This document shows positions 17,211 to 26,552 of a stretch of DNA of 64,000 bases, one piece after another. Where the stretch lies: positions 52,397 to 116,396 of the forward strand of contig NZ_RFAR01000007.1 of NCBI RefSeq assembly GCF_003693445.1. Reading direction: 5' to 3'. The notes under the pieces are model-generated. The model searched no databases, was not told the origin of the DNA, and saw nothing but the letters and a program-made list of their open reading frames with translations. A program made the translations under genes and the position numbers. Every line of letters starts with the position of its first letter. Position 1 is the stretch's first letter. Source of the stretch: Aquitalea palustris. GTDB taxonomy: Bacteria; Pseudomonadota; Gammaproteobacteria; Burkholderiales; Chromobacteriaceae.

Positions 17211-18692
17211 TCAGTCATCGTCGCCCTCCCCGGCGGCATCGCCCAGCAAGTGGCCGGGCAGCTGCTTGTTGGGCTTGATGCCCATCTTGCGCAGCCTTTC
17301 TGCACTGGACAACAAGTTGCCGCGCCCGCTGGAGAGTTGCTTCATGGCATCGCCAAACGTGTCGCGGGTACTATCCAGCTGTTTGCCGAGTTTTTCCATA
17401 TTGCCGACGAAGCCGGCCAGCTTGTCGTACATGGCACCGCTTTGCCGGGCAATCTCCTGGGCATTCTGGTTCTGGTATTCGTAGCGCCAGATGCTGGCCA
17501 CGGTACGCAGGGTAGCCAGTAGCGTGCTGGGGCCAACAATCATGATGCGCCGCTCGAATGCCTCGTTGAACAGGCTCATGTCGTGCTGCACGGCCAGCAG
17601 ATAGGCTGGCTCGACCGGAATGAACATGAAGACGAAATCAACGGTATTGAGGTGGTAGAGATCCTGATAACGTTTTTCCGACAAGCTGCGAATGTGCTGG
17701 CGTATGGCCGTTGCATGCAGTTTCAGCTCTTGCTCGCGCACGGCCGCGTCATCGCTGGCCACATAGCGTACATAGGCATTGAGACTGACCTTGGAATCAA
17801 CCACCAGTTGCTTGCCTTCCGGCAGGTCGATCACCACATCGGGCTGGTAGCGTTTGAGGCCATCTTCGGTCTCCACTATATCCGACACTTGCACCCGGTA
17901 TTCTCGGTCACGGGTCAGGCCGGATGTTTCCAGCACCTTTTCCAGCACCATTTCGCCCCAGCCACCCTGGGTCTTGTTGTTGGCACCGGTCAGCGCCTGA
18001 GTCAATGCCACCGCATCCTGGTTCAGTCGGGTATTCAGCTCCTGCAGGCGGCGCAATTCGTGTTCCAGTGTCAGCCGCTCTTTGGAGTCCTTGTCATAAG
18101 TATCCTGCACCAGCTTGCCAAAACCCTGGATGCGTTCGTGCAGCGGGCCAAGCATGGCACCGATATTTTGCTGATTCTGTTCGGTAAACCGTTTGGATTT
18201 TTCTTCGAGGATGTCGCTGGCTAATGCCTTGAACTGATTACTGAGCGTTTCGCGGGCTTCGCTGAGCAAGGCCAGTTTTTCGGCGGATTGCTGTTTTTCC
18301 TGTTGCAGCAGGGTTTGCAGCTCTTGCTCCCGGCCGCCCAGTCGCACCACTTCCTCGCCGTGCAGGCGCAGTTGCTGCTGCTGTTGCTGCCATTCGCTGC
18401 GCAGCTGCTCCAGCTGTTTGACTTGCTCCTGCCGGCTGGCCCAGTGCGCTGCGGTTTGTTGCTGTGCTTCGTTCAACTGTTGGCGCAGACTAGCCTGCTC
18501 CTGCTGCAATTTGTCTTCGCGTTGGGCGGCCTGCGCACTGTTGTCCTGCGCTGCTTGCAGTTGCGCCTGCAAAGTGGCTTCGCGCTGCAGCCATTGCTGT
18601 AACTCCAGCTGTTGACGGCGCTGTAGTTGGTAACGCGCCAGCAGCAGGCCGCTTGCCGTGCCCAGTAATATACCCAGTGCCAACTCAATCAT
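17211..18692 (-). CDS. rmuC: DNA recombination protein RmuC
   Basis: RmuC-family protein, 493 residues (E. coli 475). In E. coli it limits inversions at short inverted repeats and is thought to be nuclease-related. The N-terminus (MIELALGILLGTASGLLLAR) is a membrane anchor. Residues about 30-190 form a long Gln/Glu-rich coiled coil. The C-terminal RmuC domain (about 200-450) shows GGWGEMVLEKVLETSGL, YQPDVVIDLPEGKQLVVDSKVSLNAY and VPVEPAYLLAV. An in-frame ATG 11 codons upstream is possible, but the chosen ATG begins the hydrophobic anchor and has AGGA upstream. The gene is divergent from gdhA. Confidence 0.95.
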   Translation of the reverse strand: MIELALGILLGTASGLLLARYQLQRRQQLELQQWLQREATLQAQLQAAQDNSAQAAQREDKLQQEQASLRQQLNEAQQQTAAHWASRQEQVKQLEQLRSEWQQQQQQLRLHGEEVVRLGGREQELQTLLQQEKQQSAEKLALLSEARETLSNQFKALASDILEEKSKRFTEQNQQNIGAMLGPLHERIQGFGKLVQDTYDKDSKERLTLEHELRRLQELNTRLNQDAVALTQALTGANNKTQGGWGEMVLEKVLETSGLTRDREYRVQVSDIVETEDGLKRYQPDVVIDLPEGKQLVVDSKVSLNAYVRYVASDDAAVREQELKLHATAIRQHIRSLSEKRYQDLYHLNTVDFVFMFIPVEPAYLLAVQHDMSLFNEAFERRIMIVGPSTLLATLRTVASIWRYEYQNQNAQEIARQSGAMYDKLAGFVGNMEKLGKQLDSTRDTFGDAMKQLSSGRGNLLSSAERLRKMGIKPNKQLPGHLLGDAAGEGDDD

Positions 18693-18955
18693 CGGTTCAT
18701 CCTGAAGCATGTCGGTTGCGGGCAAGCATAACTGATTATTTGATTTTGTACCAATTCATGAAGGGCCTTTGCATCAGCATTGCCGGCAGCGCCTGCTGCG
18801 GTTGTTTCCGATCAGATCGAATGGATTTCCGTACCGGGCAAAGAATATTCCCAATATCGACCGGTGGCGCAATGATCCAGGAATTCTGGGACAAAATAGC
18901 CTTCCTCCGTTGCAACCGCAACGTCATCAAACCACTGCTTGCAAAGCCATTGATC

Positions 18956-20293
18956 ATGCCCAGTCTTCAGCCATTTTTACAGCACATCCAGGCCCGCAAC
19001 CCGGATCAGCCAGAATACTTGCAGGCGGTAAGCGAGGTCGTCGCCAGCCTGGAACCTTTTTTGCAGCAGCATCCCCGCTATACCGAGCATGCCTTGCTGG
19101 AGCGGCTGGTCGAGCCGGAGCGCATCGTGATGTTCCGGGTCTGCTGGACCGACGACCATGGCCGGGTGCAAGTCAATCGCGGTTACCGTGTCCAGCACAG
19201 CATGGCTATTGGTCCTTACAAGGGTGGCATCCGTTTTCACCCCTCGGTCAATTTGTCGGTGCTGAAGTTTCTGGCGTTTGAACAAACCCTGAAAAACGCA
19301 CTGACCACCCTGCCGATGGGCGGAGCCAAAGGTGGTGCTGATTTCGACCCCAAGGGCAAGAGTCCGGCCGAGGTGATGCGATTCTGCCAGGCATTTGCCA
19401 GTGAATTGCGTCGCCATATCGGTGCCGATACCGATGTGCCGGCCGGCGATATTGGTGTCGGTGGCCGCGAAATCGGTTATATGGCGGGCATGGTGAAGAA
19501 ACTGAATAATCGCGCCGACTGCGTGTTTACCGGCAAGGGACTGAGTTATGGCGGTTCGCTGATGCGGCCTGAGGCCACCGGTTTTGGCACGGTATATTTT
19601 GCACAGGAGATGCTGCAGACCCGTGGCTTATCACTGGAGGGTTTGCGTATCAGCGTGTCCGGCTCCGGCAATGTGGCGCAATACGCAGTGGCCAAGGCGA
19701 TGGAACTGGGTGCCAAGGTGCTGACGGTTTCCGACTCCGGCGGCACAGTCTTTGACGAGGCGGGTTTTACCCCGGAGAAACTGGCCGAGTTGATGGAAGT
19801 GAAAAACCACCTGTATGGCCGCGTCAGCGATTATGCGGCCCGCGTCGGACTGCCGTTTCATGCGGGCATCCGTCCCTGGGGCGTGCCGGTGGACGTTGCC
19901 CTGCCCTGCGCCACCCAGAACGAGCTGAATGAGAGCGATGCGCGCCAGTTGATTGCCAATGGCGTGTGCTGCGTGGCCGAAGGCGCAAACATGCCCTCCA
20001 CGCTGGAGGCGGTGCGTCTGTTCGAGGAGGCTGGCGTACTGTATGCCCCGGGCAAGGCCAGCAATGCGGGCGGCGTGGCCACCTCTGGCCTGGAAATGAG
20101 CCAGAATGCCGCTCGGCTGAACTGGAGCCATGGTGAGGTTGACGCCCGCCTGCACTCCATCATGCAGGGGATTCATCAGGCTTGCCTGCTTCATGGTCGC
20201 GGGCCGGATGGTCGCCACAGCTATGTGCGCGGTGCCAATATCGCCGGTTTTGTCAAAGTGGCGGATGCCATGCTGGCGCAAGGCGTGCTGTAG
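18956..20293 (+). CDS. gdhA: NADP-type glutamate dehydrogenase
   Basis: Hexameric enzyme for reductive amination of 2-oxoglutarate to glutamate, used for ammonium assimilation. The 445 residues match E. coli GdhA (447). Visible motifs are GPYKGGIRFHPSVNLSVLKF (substrate site), the catalytic-Lys segment MGGAKGGADFDPKGKS, and a Rossmann domain with SVSGSGNVAQYA. The frame is open far upstream, but the resemblance starts at MPSLQPFLQHIQARNP (ATG 18956). The ribosome-binding site there is weak. The 263-bp gap upstream, shared with rmuC, shows no clear promoter by eye. Confidence 0.95.
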   Translation: MPSLQPFLQHIQARNPDQPEYLQAVSEVVASLEPFLQQHPRYTEHALLERLVEPERIVMFRVCWTDDHGRVQVNRGYRVQHSMAIGPYKGGIRFHPSVNLSVLKFLAFEQTLKNALTTLPMGGAKGGADFDPKGKSPAEVMRFCQAFASELRRHIGADTDVPAGDIGVGGREIGYMAGMVKKLNNRADCVFTGKGLSYGGSLMRPEATGFGTVYFAQEMLQTRGLSLEGLRISVSGSGNVAQYAVAKAMELGAKVLTVSDSGGTVFDEAGFTPEKLAELMEVKNHLYGRVSDYAARVGLPFHAGIRPWGVPVDVALPCATQNELNESDARQLIANGVCCVAEGANMPSTLEAVRLFEEAGVLYAPGKASNAGGVATSGLEMSQNAARLNWSHGEVDARLHSIMQGIHQACLLHGRGPDGRHSYVRGANIAGFVKVADAMLAQGVL

Positions 20294-20381
20294 CGCCGGG
20301 CGGTCGGTGGCCATTTGCCGCTGGCCGCAGATCTGGCCTGCGGTGATAATGCACTGTCATGAACCCTGTCCAGTTTATGCC

Positions 20382-21092
20382 ATGCGCTTCCTACTTTTGC
20401 TGCTGACTCTGCCTGTCCTGTATACGCCATTGGCTGTTGCCGATGACATCCCGCCGCACCTGCAACTGGCGCGCCAACTACTGGAGGACGTCAGTCCGGC
20501 GCGCAATAGTTATCAGCACAATGGCAGGGTGCGCTGGAAGGGTGACTTTGGATTGTTTGGCAGCGTCACTGAGCCGGAAGTCAAGACGGACTGTAGCGGC
20601 CTGATCGACGCCCTGTTCGAGCGCGTCAATAGCCAGGCACTGGCTGCCGTGCACCATGGTCACTGGAAGGGCTATCCCAAGGCGGAAAACTACTTCGAGG
20701 CAATTGCCAGCGGCGAGGGATTCCTCCGGCGCGAGGTGATAGCGCAAGTGCGGCCGGGCGATATCTTTGCCGCCAAGTATCAGAATGAAAAAGACACCGG
20801 GCATGTGATGATCATCAACGCCATGCCACAGCCACTGAACCCGTCAAAAAAGCCGCAAATCGATGGCACCCTGCAGTGGGCGGTGGAGGTGATCGACTCC
20901 TCAAGCGCCCACTGGAAAGGCGATACACGCTATCGCGAGGATGGCAGCCAGCAAACGGGCATCGGGCGTGGCACTATCCGGCTCTACACCTTGCCGGATG
21001 GTAGTCTGGCTGGCTGGGCCTGGTCGCTGGGGCCGGCCAGCCGCTATCGCGATCACGACCAGTTGGCCATCGGCCAGCCGCTCTACCAATAG
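20382..21092 (+). CDS. Exported NlpC/P60-like cysteine hydrolase candidate
   Basis: Predicted periplasmic protein of 236 residues. The N-terminus MRFLLLLLTLPVLYTPLAVA is a clear signal peptide, which decides the start. The mature part has KTDCSGLIDALF, with Cys71 in the Asp-Cys-Ser-Gly context typical of NlpC/P60 nucleophiles, and DTGHVMIIN with His141 at the place expected for the catalytic His. A third polar residue cannot be fixed by eye. Family members cleave peptidoglycan stem peptides or amide bonds; a murein role is an inference. It is followed by the convergent recJ. Confidence 0.75.
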   Translation: MRFLLLLLTLPVLYTPLAVADDIPPHLQLARQLLEDVSPARNSYQHNGRVRWKGDFGLFGSVTEPEVKTDCSGLIDALFERVNSQALAAVHHGHWKGYPKAENYFEAIASGEGFLRREVIAQVRPGDIFAAKYQNEKDTGHVMIINAMPQPLNPSKKPQIDGTLQWAVEVIDSSSAHWKGDTRYREDGSQQTGIGRGTIRLYTLPDGSLAGWAWSLGPASRYRDHDQLAIGQPLYQ

Positions 21093-21102
21093 TGATGCCG
21101 GT

Positions 21103-22794
21103 TTATTCTGCTGCCTCCCAGTGCTGCAGGTAGATCTGCAGCTCCTTGCGTCCCTGCCATTCATTCGCTACCAGCTGGTAGACGGCATTGATATTGTCCG
21201 GCAGCCAGTCCACCTGATTGAACAGCATGGCGTCGAATTCCTGGCCCTGCTTGGCAATGCGCAACTTGAGATGCTTGTCGCCCACTACGCGCTGGCTCAT
21301 CACCGCAAAGCGGTCGTAAAAATACGGGACCGGAAAGCCCTGCCCCCATACCTCGGCTGCCAGTTCTTCGGCAAAGGGCAGGTGCAATTCACGCGCATCC
21401 AGCCCGCCATCGGTCTCGATGGTGCGGGTCAGTTGGTTTTCATCCAGCAGTTCGCGCGCCACCTGCTCGAACGCCTGTTGGAATTCGCCAAAGCGCGCCT
21501 CGGCCAGCGTCATGCCGGCTGCCATGGCATGGCCGCCGAATTTCAGGATCAGGCCTGGATGGCGCTTGTAGACCAGATCCAGCGCATCGCGCAGATGAAA
21601 ACCGGGAATGGAGCGACCGGAGCCCTTGATTTCCCCTTCGTCGCCGGGGGCGAACACGATGGATGGTCGATGAAAACGCTCTTTCAGCCGTGACGCCACA
21701 ATGCCGACCACCCCTTGATGCCAGTCGTCGCGGTATAAGGTGAGCGTGTAGCGGTCGGCCGGATCAAAGCTGGCCAGTACCGCCAGCGCCTCGTCCTGCA
21801 TGCCGTGCTCGATCACCCGGCGCTCGCGGTTGAGCCGGTCCAACTCCTGTGCCAGCGTCATGGCCTGGCTTTCACTGCCAGCCAACAGGCAGGCAATGCC
21901 CAGGCTCATGTCATCCAGTCGCCCCGCGGCATTCAGCCGTGGCCCCAGGGTAAAACCCAAATCAAAGGTATTGGCCTTGTAGTGGGCGCGGCCGGCAATG
22001 CGAAACAGCGCGGCAATGCCCGGCGCCATGCGTCCGGCGCGCATGCGACGCAGGCCATTTTCCACCAGGATGCGGTTGTTCTGGTCCAGCCTGACCACGT
22101 CGGCCACCGTGCCCAGCGCCACATAGTCCAGCAGCTCACCCAGATTCGGCTCGGTCTTGCCGGCATATACCCCGCGCTGGCGTTGCTCGGCACGCAAGGC
22201 CATCAGCACATAGAACATCACCCCCACCCCGGCCAGATTCTTGGAGGGAAATTCGCAGCCGGGCTGATTGGGGTTGACGATCAGCGCCTGCGGCAGGGTA
22301 TCGCCCGGCAGGTGATGGTCGGTAATCAATACTTCGATGCCCAGCTCGCGTGCCCGCTCTACCCCGGCCACGCTGGCAATGCCGTTGTCCACGGTGACGA
22401 TGATGTCCGGCTGGCTTTGCGCTGCCAGCTCGACAATTTCAGGCGTCAGGCCATAGCCGTATTCAAAGCGGTTGGGGACGATGAAGTCCACCTTGCCGCC
22501 CAGCATGGACAAGCCCTTTACCGCAACCGAGCAGGCGGTTGCGCCATCGGCATCGTAATCGGCCACCACCAGCATGCGCTGGCCGCTGGCGATGGCATCG
22601 GCCAGGCGCTGAGCCATGGCCTGGATGTTCTTCATCTGCTGATAAGGCAGCAAGGCCTTGAGGGCGTAGTCCAGCTCTTCGCAGCCGGCAATGCCGCGGG
22701 CGGCATACAGACGGGCCATCAGCGGACTCAGCCCCTGGGCAACCAGGGTGGAATGCGAGTCTGCGGAGACACTGCGGGTAACAATGTGCGACAT
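21103..22794 (-). CDS. recJ: Single-stranded-DNA-specific exonuclease RecJ
   Basis: 5'-3' exonuclease of the DHH superfamily acting in RecF-pathway recombination, mismatch repair and base-excision repair. Length is 563 residues (E. coli 577). Motif I is VVADYDADGATA with Asp79, Asp81 and Asp83. The DHH motif is at 159-161 (LITDHHLPGD). Downstream are GLRRMRAGRMAPGI, LGPRLNAAGRL and the DHHA1-type segment KFGGHAMAAGMTL. The start at 22794 has GAGAAC upstream and follows the RpfE-like gene by 7 nt, so the two are co-transcribed. Confidence 0.96.
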   Translation of the reverse strand: MSHIVTRSVSADSHSTLVAQGLSPLMARLYAARGIAGCEELDYALKALLPYQQMKNIQAMAQRLADAIASGQRMLVVADYDADGATACSVAVKGLSMLGGKVDFIVPNRFEYGYGLTPEIVELAAQSQPDIIVTVDNGIASVAGVERARELGIEVLITDHHLPGDTLPQALIVNPNQPGCEFPSKNLAGVGVMFYVLMALRAEQRQRGVYAGKTEPNLGELLDYVALGTVADVVRLDQNNRILVENGLRRMRAGRMAPGIAALFRIAGRAHYKANTFDLGFTLGPRLNAAGRLDDMSLGIACLLAGSESQAMTLAQELDRLNRERRVIEHGMQDEALAVLASFDPADRYTLTLYRDDWHQGVVGIVASRLKERFHRPSIVFAPGDEGEIKGSGRSIPGFHLRDALDLVYKRHPGLILKFGGHAMAAGMTLAEARFGEFQQAFEQVARELLDENQLTRTIETDGGLDARELHLPFAEELAAEVWGQGFPVPYFYDRFAVMSQRVVGDKHLKLRIAKQGQEFDAMLFNQVDWLPDNINAVYQLVANEWQGRKELQIYLQHWEAAE

Positions 22795-22801
22795 AGTGTT
22801 C

Positions 22802-23815
22802 TCAGTACACGGCGGCCAGCGCTTGTGGCCGCTGCCAGAATTTCCACAGCGCGTGGCGGGAAATGGTTAGTTCGAAACCAGCCGGGCCATGGCACAGCAA
22901 GCGTAGCTGCTGCAGTTGACCCTGTTTCAATAGCTGCAGCAAGGGAGCAAACCAGTCCTGTTCCATGCGCTGCAGTTGTTCGCGCCAGCCCCAGGCGTCG
23001 CGGTACTGCGCGGCGGCCAGCAAGGCATCTTGTACCAAGAGCACATGCTCACACTTGCCAGCTGCCGCCAGCAAGCCATCGCAGGCGTATGGGGCTGCGT
23101 CACAGGGCAGCCCGGCTGCCGTCGCCTGCAGTTGCAGCAGCTCATCATCGGCCAGAACCAGATCCGGCCGCTCCACTGCGCTGCCCGGTCCTGCCTCGAC
23201 GGCATCGCCCCACAGCCAGACGCTGTTGACCGGCAACTCGCCGCGCGCTTCGCGTTCATCATTCAGCGGGTGGATATACAGCAGCATCTGCATTTCATTG
23301 AGCAGGCGGCTCCAGTGCAGGCCGCGCTCGCCGGCAGGCAGGTGTTCGTTGACGTTCTCCCCCACGGCATCGGGCAGCGGGGTAAAGCTAGCCCGGCTGG
23401 CATCGGGTAGTTGCAGCAACCAGCGCCCCGGCTGTGATGCATGAAATTGCAGGCCGTCTTCGGCAAAGTGCTGATTCAGGCTGAGCAGCAGTGCATCGGC
23501 CTCGTGCTGGGCGAGGGTCATCACCCCGACGTCGGCCAGCAAGGCGCGGTCACGGTCGATGCGCACATGCACCGGATCGGCCAGCAGCCAGTGGCCGGCG
23601 CCCAGTCCGGCGCGTTGCGCCAGCTGGCTGGCGATGCTGGCACCAGGCATGCCCAGCGGTTGCTGATACAGGCTGCTCAGGGTGCTTGGTGCGGTGTGCC
23701 GGGTTCCGCGCCCCAGCAAGGTGGATAAGGCAGGCAGCGCCAGTCCACGGCAAACTTCGGCCCAGTCATGGGCATCCAGCCAGCTCAGGCCGGGCATCAG
23801 CAGTGTCAGCTTCAT
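22802..23815 (-). CDS. RpfE-type phosphoglycerate-mutase-like protein, function unknown
   Basis: A 337-residue protein resembling the betaproteobacterial proteins annotated as 'regulatory protein RpfE type' or phosphoglycerate mutase-like, which are commonly encoded next to recJ. It opens MKLTLLMPGLSWLDAHDWAE, and later segments such as LYIHPLNDEREARGELPVNS and VWLWGDAV fit that group. The metal-binding and phosphoserine motifs of true cofactor-independent phosphoglycerate mutases were not found, so enzymatic activity is doubtful. The start at 23815 is chosen on protein fit, because the ribosome-binding site is weak. Seven nt separate its stop from recJ. Confidence 0.75.
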   Translation of the reverse strand: MKLTLLMPGLSWLDAHDWAEVCRGLALPALSTLLGRGTRHTAPSTLSSLYQQPLGMPGASIASQLAQRAGLGAGHWLLADPVHVRIDRDRALLADVGVMTLAQHEADALLLSLNQHFAEDGLQFHASQPGRWLLQLPDASRASFTPLPDAVGENVNEHLPAGERGLHWSRLLNEMQMLLYIHPLNDEREARGELPVNSVWLWGDAVEAGPGSAVERPDLVLADDELLQLQATAAGLPCDAAPYACDGLLAAAGKCEHVLLVQDALLAAAQYRDAWGWREQLQRMEQDWFAPLLQLLKQGQLQQLRLLCHGPAGFELTISRHALWKFWQRPQALAAVY

Positions 23816-24005
23816 TGATTGAGGTACGGGCAGGTGGCGGGCAAGTTTCTTGTCCGCACGGCACTCGGCAGCGAGGCCAAGTCCTTCATTGAATGGATGG
23901 TTTTCGGAACTTATGACAGCAGGACTCAACCAAGTTGGTCGGGCGCACTGCCACTTGTCACAAAACCTGTATTTTCCCGGAAGCACGCATGGCGTCCACC
24001 AAAAG

Positions 24006-25340
24006 ATGAATTATCGCAAACTGCTGCAGTTACCGCAAAATTGTACCCGCCGTCTGATCAATCACCACCTCAGCTGGCTGGGCTTGGCTGCCAGCCTGCC
24101 CTTGTTCGGCATGGCCACCGCCTTTGCCGTGGCGCCGGGCGACCCGCAGCCGGCAGCCGCCGAAGTGCGCCAGCGCATGGTCACCGAAAAGCTGGCCCTG
24201 CCCGTTTTCACCCCGCCAAGCAATGGCACGCGCTACTGGCGCAATGAAACGGTGAATCGTGGCGACACCATTGCCCACGTACTGAACCGGCTGGGCGTGC
24301 GCGATAGCGAGGCGCGGCGCTTCCTGTATTCCAGCCCGCTGTCGCGTGACCTGCTCAAGCTGAACACCGGTGCCACCCTCGCCGTGGAAACCAGCGATGA
24401 GGGCGAGCTGTACGCCCTGCGTTTTCTCAATGATGACGAAAACGGCGAAAAAGTGCTGGTGGCCATCGCCAAGCAGGGCGATCAATGGCAAGCCAGTGCC
24501 GACCCGCTGGCGACCGAGAGCATGGACAGCCTGCGCTCCATTACCGTCCGCCGCAGTGCCGTGCGCGAGTTGCAAGCGGCGGGTGTGCCGCGTGAGGTGA
24601 TGGCACAGCTGGCGGACATTTTTGCCGACCAGTTCTCACTGGACAGCTTGCAGCCCGGCGACAGCATTCAACTGGTATTCGAAAGCCTGATCTACAACGG
24701 CAGCCCCATTGCCAATGGCAATATCCTGGCAGCAGAAATCAGTCGTGGCGGTCAGTGGCATCGCGCCTTTTACTTTGCCCATGATAGTGAAAGCGGCGCC
24801 TATTACGATGCAGCTGGGCGACCGGTCAAAAAAGGCTTCAGCCAGCAGCCGGTAGCCCATTACCGTATCAGCTCGGGCTTTGGCACCCGCTATCACCCGG
24901 TATTGCATTCCCTGCGCATGCACCAGGGCGTGGATTACGCCGCCGCACCGGGGACGCCCATTGTTGCGCCGGCCGATGGCGTGATCAGTGCTGCAGAAAC
25001 GCAGAATGGCTATGGCAAAGTCATCACCCTGAGACATAATGCCAAGCTGAGCACGCTGTATGCGCACATGCAGCGTTTTGCCCCCGGCGTGAAGGTGGGC
25101 AAACCGGTCAAGGCCGGCGATCTGCTGGGCTATGTCGGCAGCACCGGGCGCGTTACCGGGCCGCATCTGCACTTTGAGGTAAAACTCAATGGCCAGGCGG
25201 TCGATCCGGCTACCGCCGCCCTGCCCGCCCCGGGCCTGGCCGCCAGCCAGCGCCTCGCCTTTGCCAAACTCAGCCGCCAGCTCACCGACAAACTGGCGCT
25301 ATTGCGTGACACGCCGGGAACGATTGCACAACTGGATTGA
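24006..25340 (+). CDS. M23 murein DD-endopeptidase (MepM-like)
   Basis: Exported zinc metallopeptidase expected to cut peptidoglycan cross-links for cell-wall growth. The 444-residue protein has an N-terminal hydrophobic segment (SWLGLAASLPLFGMATAFAV), a central OapA/LysM-like region (about 75-260) and the LytM catalytic domain (about 285-410). Zinc and catalytic residues are visible: His306 and Asp310 (HQGVDYA), and His387 and His389 (GPHLHFEV). The start ATG at 24006 has only AAAAG upstream; the open frame to 23850 looks non-coding. Its stop adjoins anmK, so the two cell-wall genes are probably one operon. Confidence 0.92.
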   Translation: MNYRKLLQLPQNCTRRLINHHLSWLGLAASLPLFGMATAFAVAPGDPQPAAAEVRQRMVTEKLALPVFTPPSNGTRYWRNETVNRGDTIAHVLNRLGVRDSEARRFLYSSPLSRDLLKLNTGATLAVETSDEGELYALRFLNDDENGEKVLVAIAKQGDQWQASADPLATESMDSLRSITVRRSAVRELQAAGVPREVMAQLADIFADQFSLDSLQPGDSIQLVFESLIYNGSPIANGNILAAEISRGGQWHRAFYFAHDSESGAYYDAAGRPVKKGFSQQPVAHYRISSGFGTRYHPVLHSLRMHQGVDYAAAPGTPIVAPADGVISAAETQNGYGKVITLRHNAKLSTLYAHMQRFAPGVKVGKPVKAGDLLGYVGSTGRVTGPHLHFEVKLNGQAVDPATAALPAPGLAASQRLAFAKLSRQLTDKLALLRDTPGTIAQLD

Positions 25341-25357
25341 TGAAAAGACCGGAGCAG

Positions 25358-26458
25358 ATGACGGAACGCTATATCGGACTGATGTCCGGCACCAGCCTTG
25401 ATGGCGTGGACGCAGTTTTGCTGAGCATGGACGAACAAGGCCGTCCTCGGGTCGAGGCTGACAGCTTTCTGGCCTTCCCGCTGGCAATCCGCCAGCAGGT
25501 TCTGCAACTGCAACCGACGGGGCCGAACGAGCTGGATCGCGCCGCACGGCTGGGAAATGAATTGGCCCGGTTGTATGCCGAAGTGGTCGCGCAACTGCTG
25601 GCCGAACAGCAGCTCCCGCCCTCGGCCATTACGGCCATCGGCTGTCACGGCCAGACCATCCGCCATGCCCCGCATGCCGGCTATACCTTGCAGATTGGCA
25701 ATCATGCGCTACTGGCCGAGTTGACCGGCATCGACGTCATTGGCGATTTTCGCAGCCGCGATGTCGCAGCAGGTGGCCATGGCGCACCGCTGGTGCCGGC
25801 CTTTCATCAGCATGTTTTTGCCAGCGACGCGGAAAATCGCGTCATCCTGAATATTGGCGGCATCAGCAATCTGACCCGTCTGGCGAATGGCGCAGCTGTT
25901 ATCGGTTTCGATTGCGGCCCGGGCAATATGCTGCTGGATGCCTGGTGCCAACGCCACACCGGTGCCAGCTTTGATGCCAATGGCAGCTGGGCGGCCAGTG
26001 GGCGGCTGCATGTACCGCTATTGCAGCAGATGTTGGATGAACCATTTTTCCGCTTGCCACCGCCCAAAAGCACGGGGCGCGACCTGTTCGATCTGGCTTG
26101 GCTGCAGGCCCAACTGGCGCAGCAGCCCGATATTCCTGCATCCGACGTGCAGCAAACCCTGCTGCAGCTGACTGCCCACAGTATTGCTGATGCCATTACC
26201 CGCCACTGTCCGGATACCCGCAGCGTTTATGTTTGCGGCGGCGGCGCGCTGAATGCCGCGCTGATGCAGGCCCTGCAGCAGCAACTGCCGCAACAGGTCA
26301 TCAGCAGTACCGCCGCATTGGGTTTGCCGGTGCACCAGGTGGAAGCCGCTGCCTTTGCCTGGCTGGCCTGGCGCTTCACTCACCGCCTGTCGGCCAATCT
26401 GCCGGAGGTGACCGGCGCCAGCGGGCTGCGGGTGCTGGGCGCACTCTATCCGCGCTGA
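25358..26458 (+). CDS. anmK: Anhydro-N-acetylmuramic acid kinase
   Basis: Converts 1,6-anhydro-MurNAc, released during murein turnover, to MurNAc-6-phosphate using ATP, allowing cell-wall sugar recycling. The 366 residues match E. coli AnmK (369). The glycine-rich start YIGLMSGTSLDGVD is diagnostic, followed by IGCHGQTIRHAP, IGDFRSRDVAAGGHGAPLVP, NIGGISNLT and VCGGGALN. The ATG at 25358 fits the family N-terminus and follows GGAG. An ATG at 25340 overlapping the upstream stop (TGATG) is an alternative that would give tighter coupling to the endopeptidase gene. Confidence 0.95.
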   Translation: MTERYIGLMSGTSLDGVDAVLLSMDEQGRPRVEADSFLAFPLAIRQQVLQLQPTGPNELDRAARLGNELARLYAEVVAQLLAEQQLPPSAITAIGCHGQTIRHAPHAGYTLQIGNHALLAELTGIDVIGDFRSRDVAAGGHGAPLVPAFHQHVFASDAENRVILNIGGISNLTRLANGAAVIGFDCGPGNMLLDAWCQRHTGASFDANGSWAASGRLHVPLLQQMLDEPFFRLPPPKSTGRDLFDLAWLQAQLAQQPDIPASDVQQTLLQLTAHSIADAITRHCPDTRSVYVCGGGALNAALMQALQQQLPQQVISSTAALGLPVHQVEAAAFAWLAWRFTHRLSANLPEVTGASGLRVLGALYPR

Positions 26459-26477
26459 ACCAGCACAGCGGCCGTAG

Positions 26478-26522
26478 GCCTGACAACGCCAGCCACTCTG
26501 AGTGGCCTTGTCAGGCTATAAT
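26478..26522 (+). promoter_or_regulatory. Hairpin abutting a -10 box upstream of ftsK
   Basis: GCCTGACAA (26478-26486) pairs with TTGTCAGGC (26508-26516), enclosing an inner stem GCCACT/AGTGGC (26492-26506). The right arm runs directly into TATAAT (26517-26522). No good -35 is present, and ftsK starts 30 nt later. It may be both an anmK end hairpin and a controlled ftsK promoter. Confidence 0.5.
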
Positions 26523-26552
26523 CAGCCACTGTCATAGCCCATAACGAGAAAA

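Noticed and set aside
23816..24005. N-terminal extensions of the two divergent genes flanking this gap
   Set aside because: Both frames stay open but would overlap each other. The resemblance of each protein to its family begins at 23815 (minus) and 24006 (plus).
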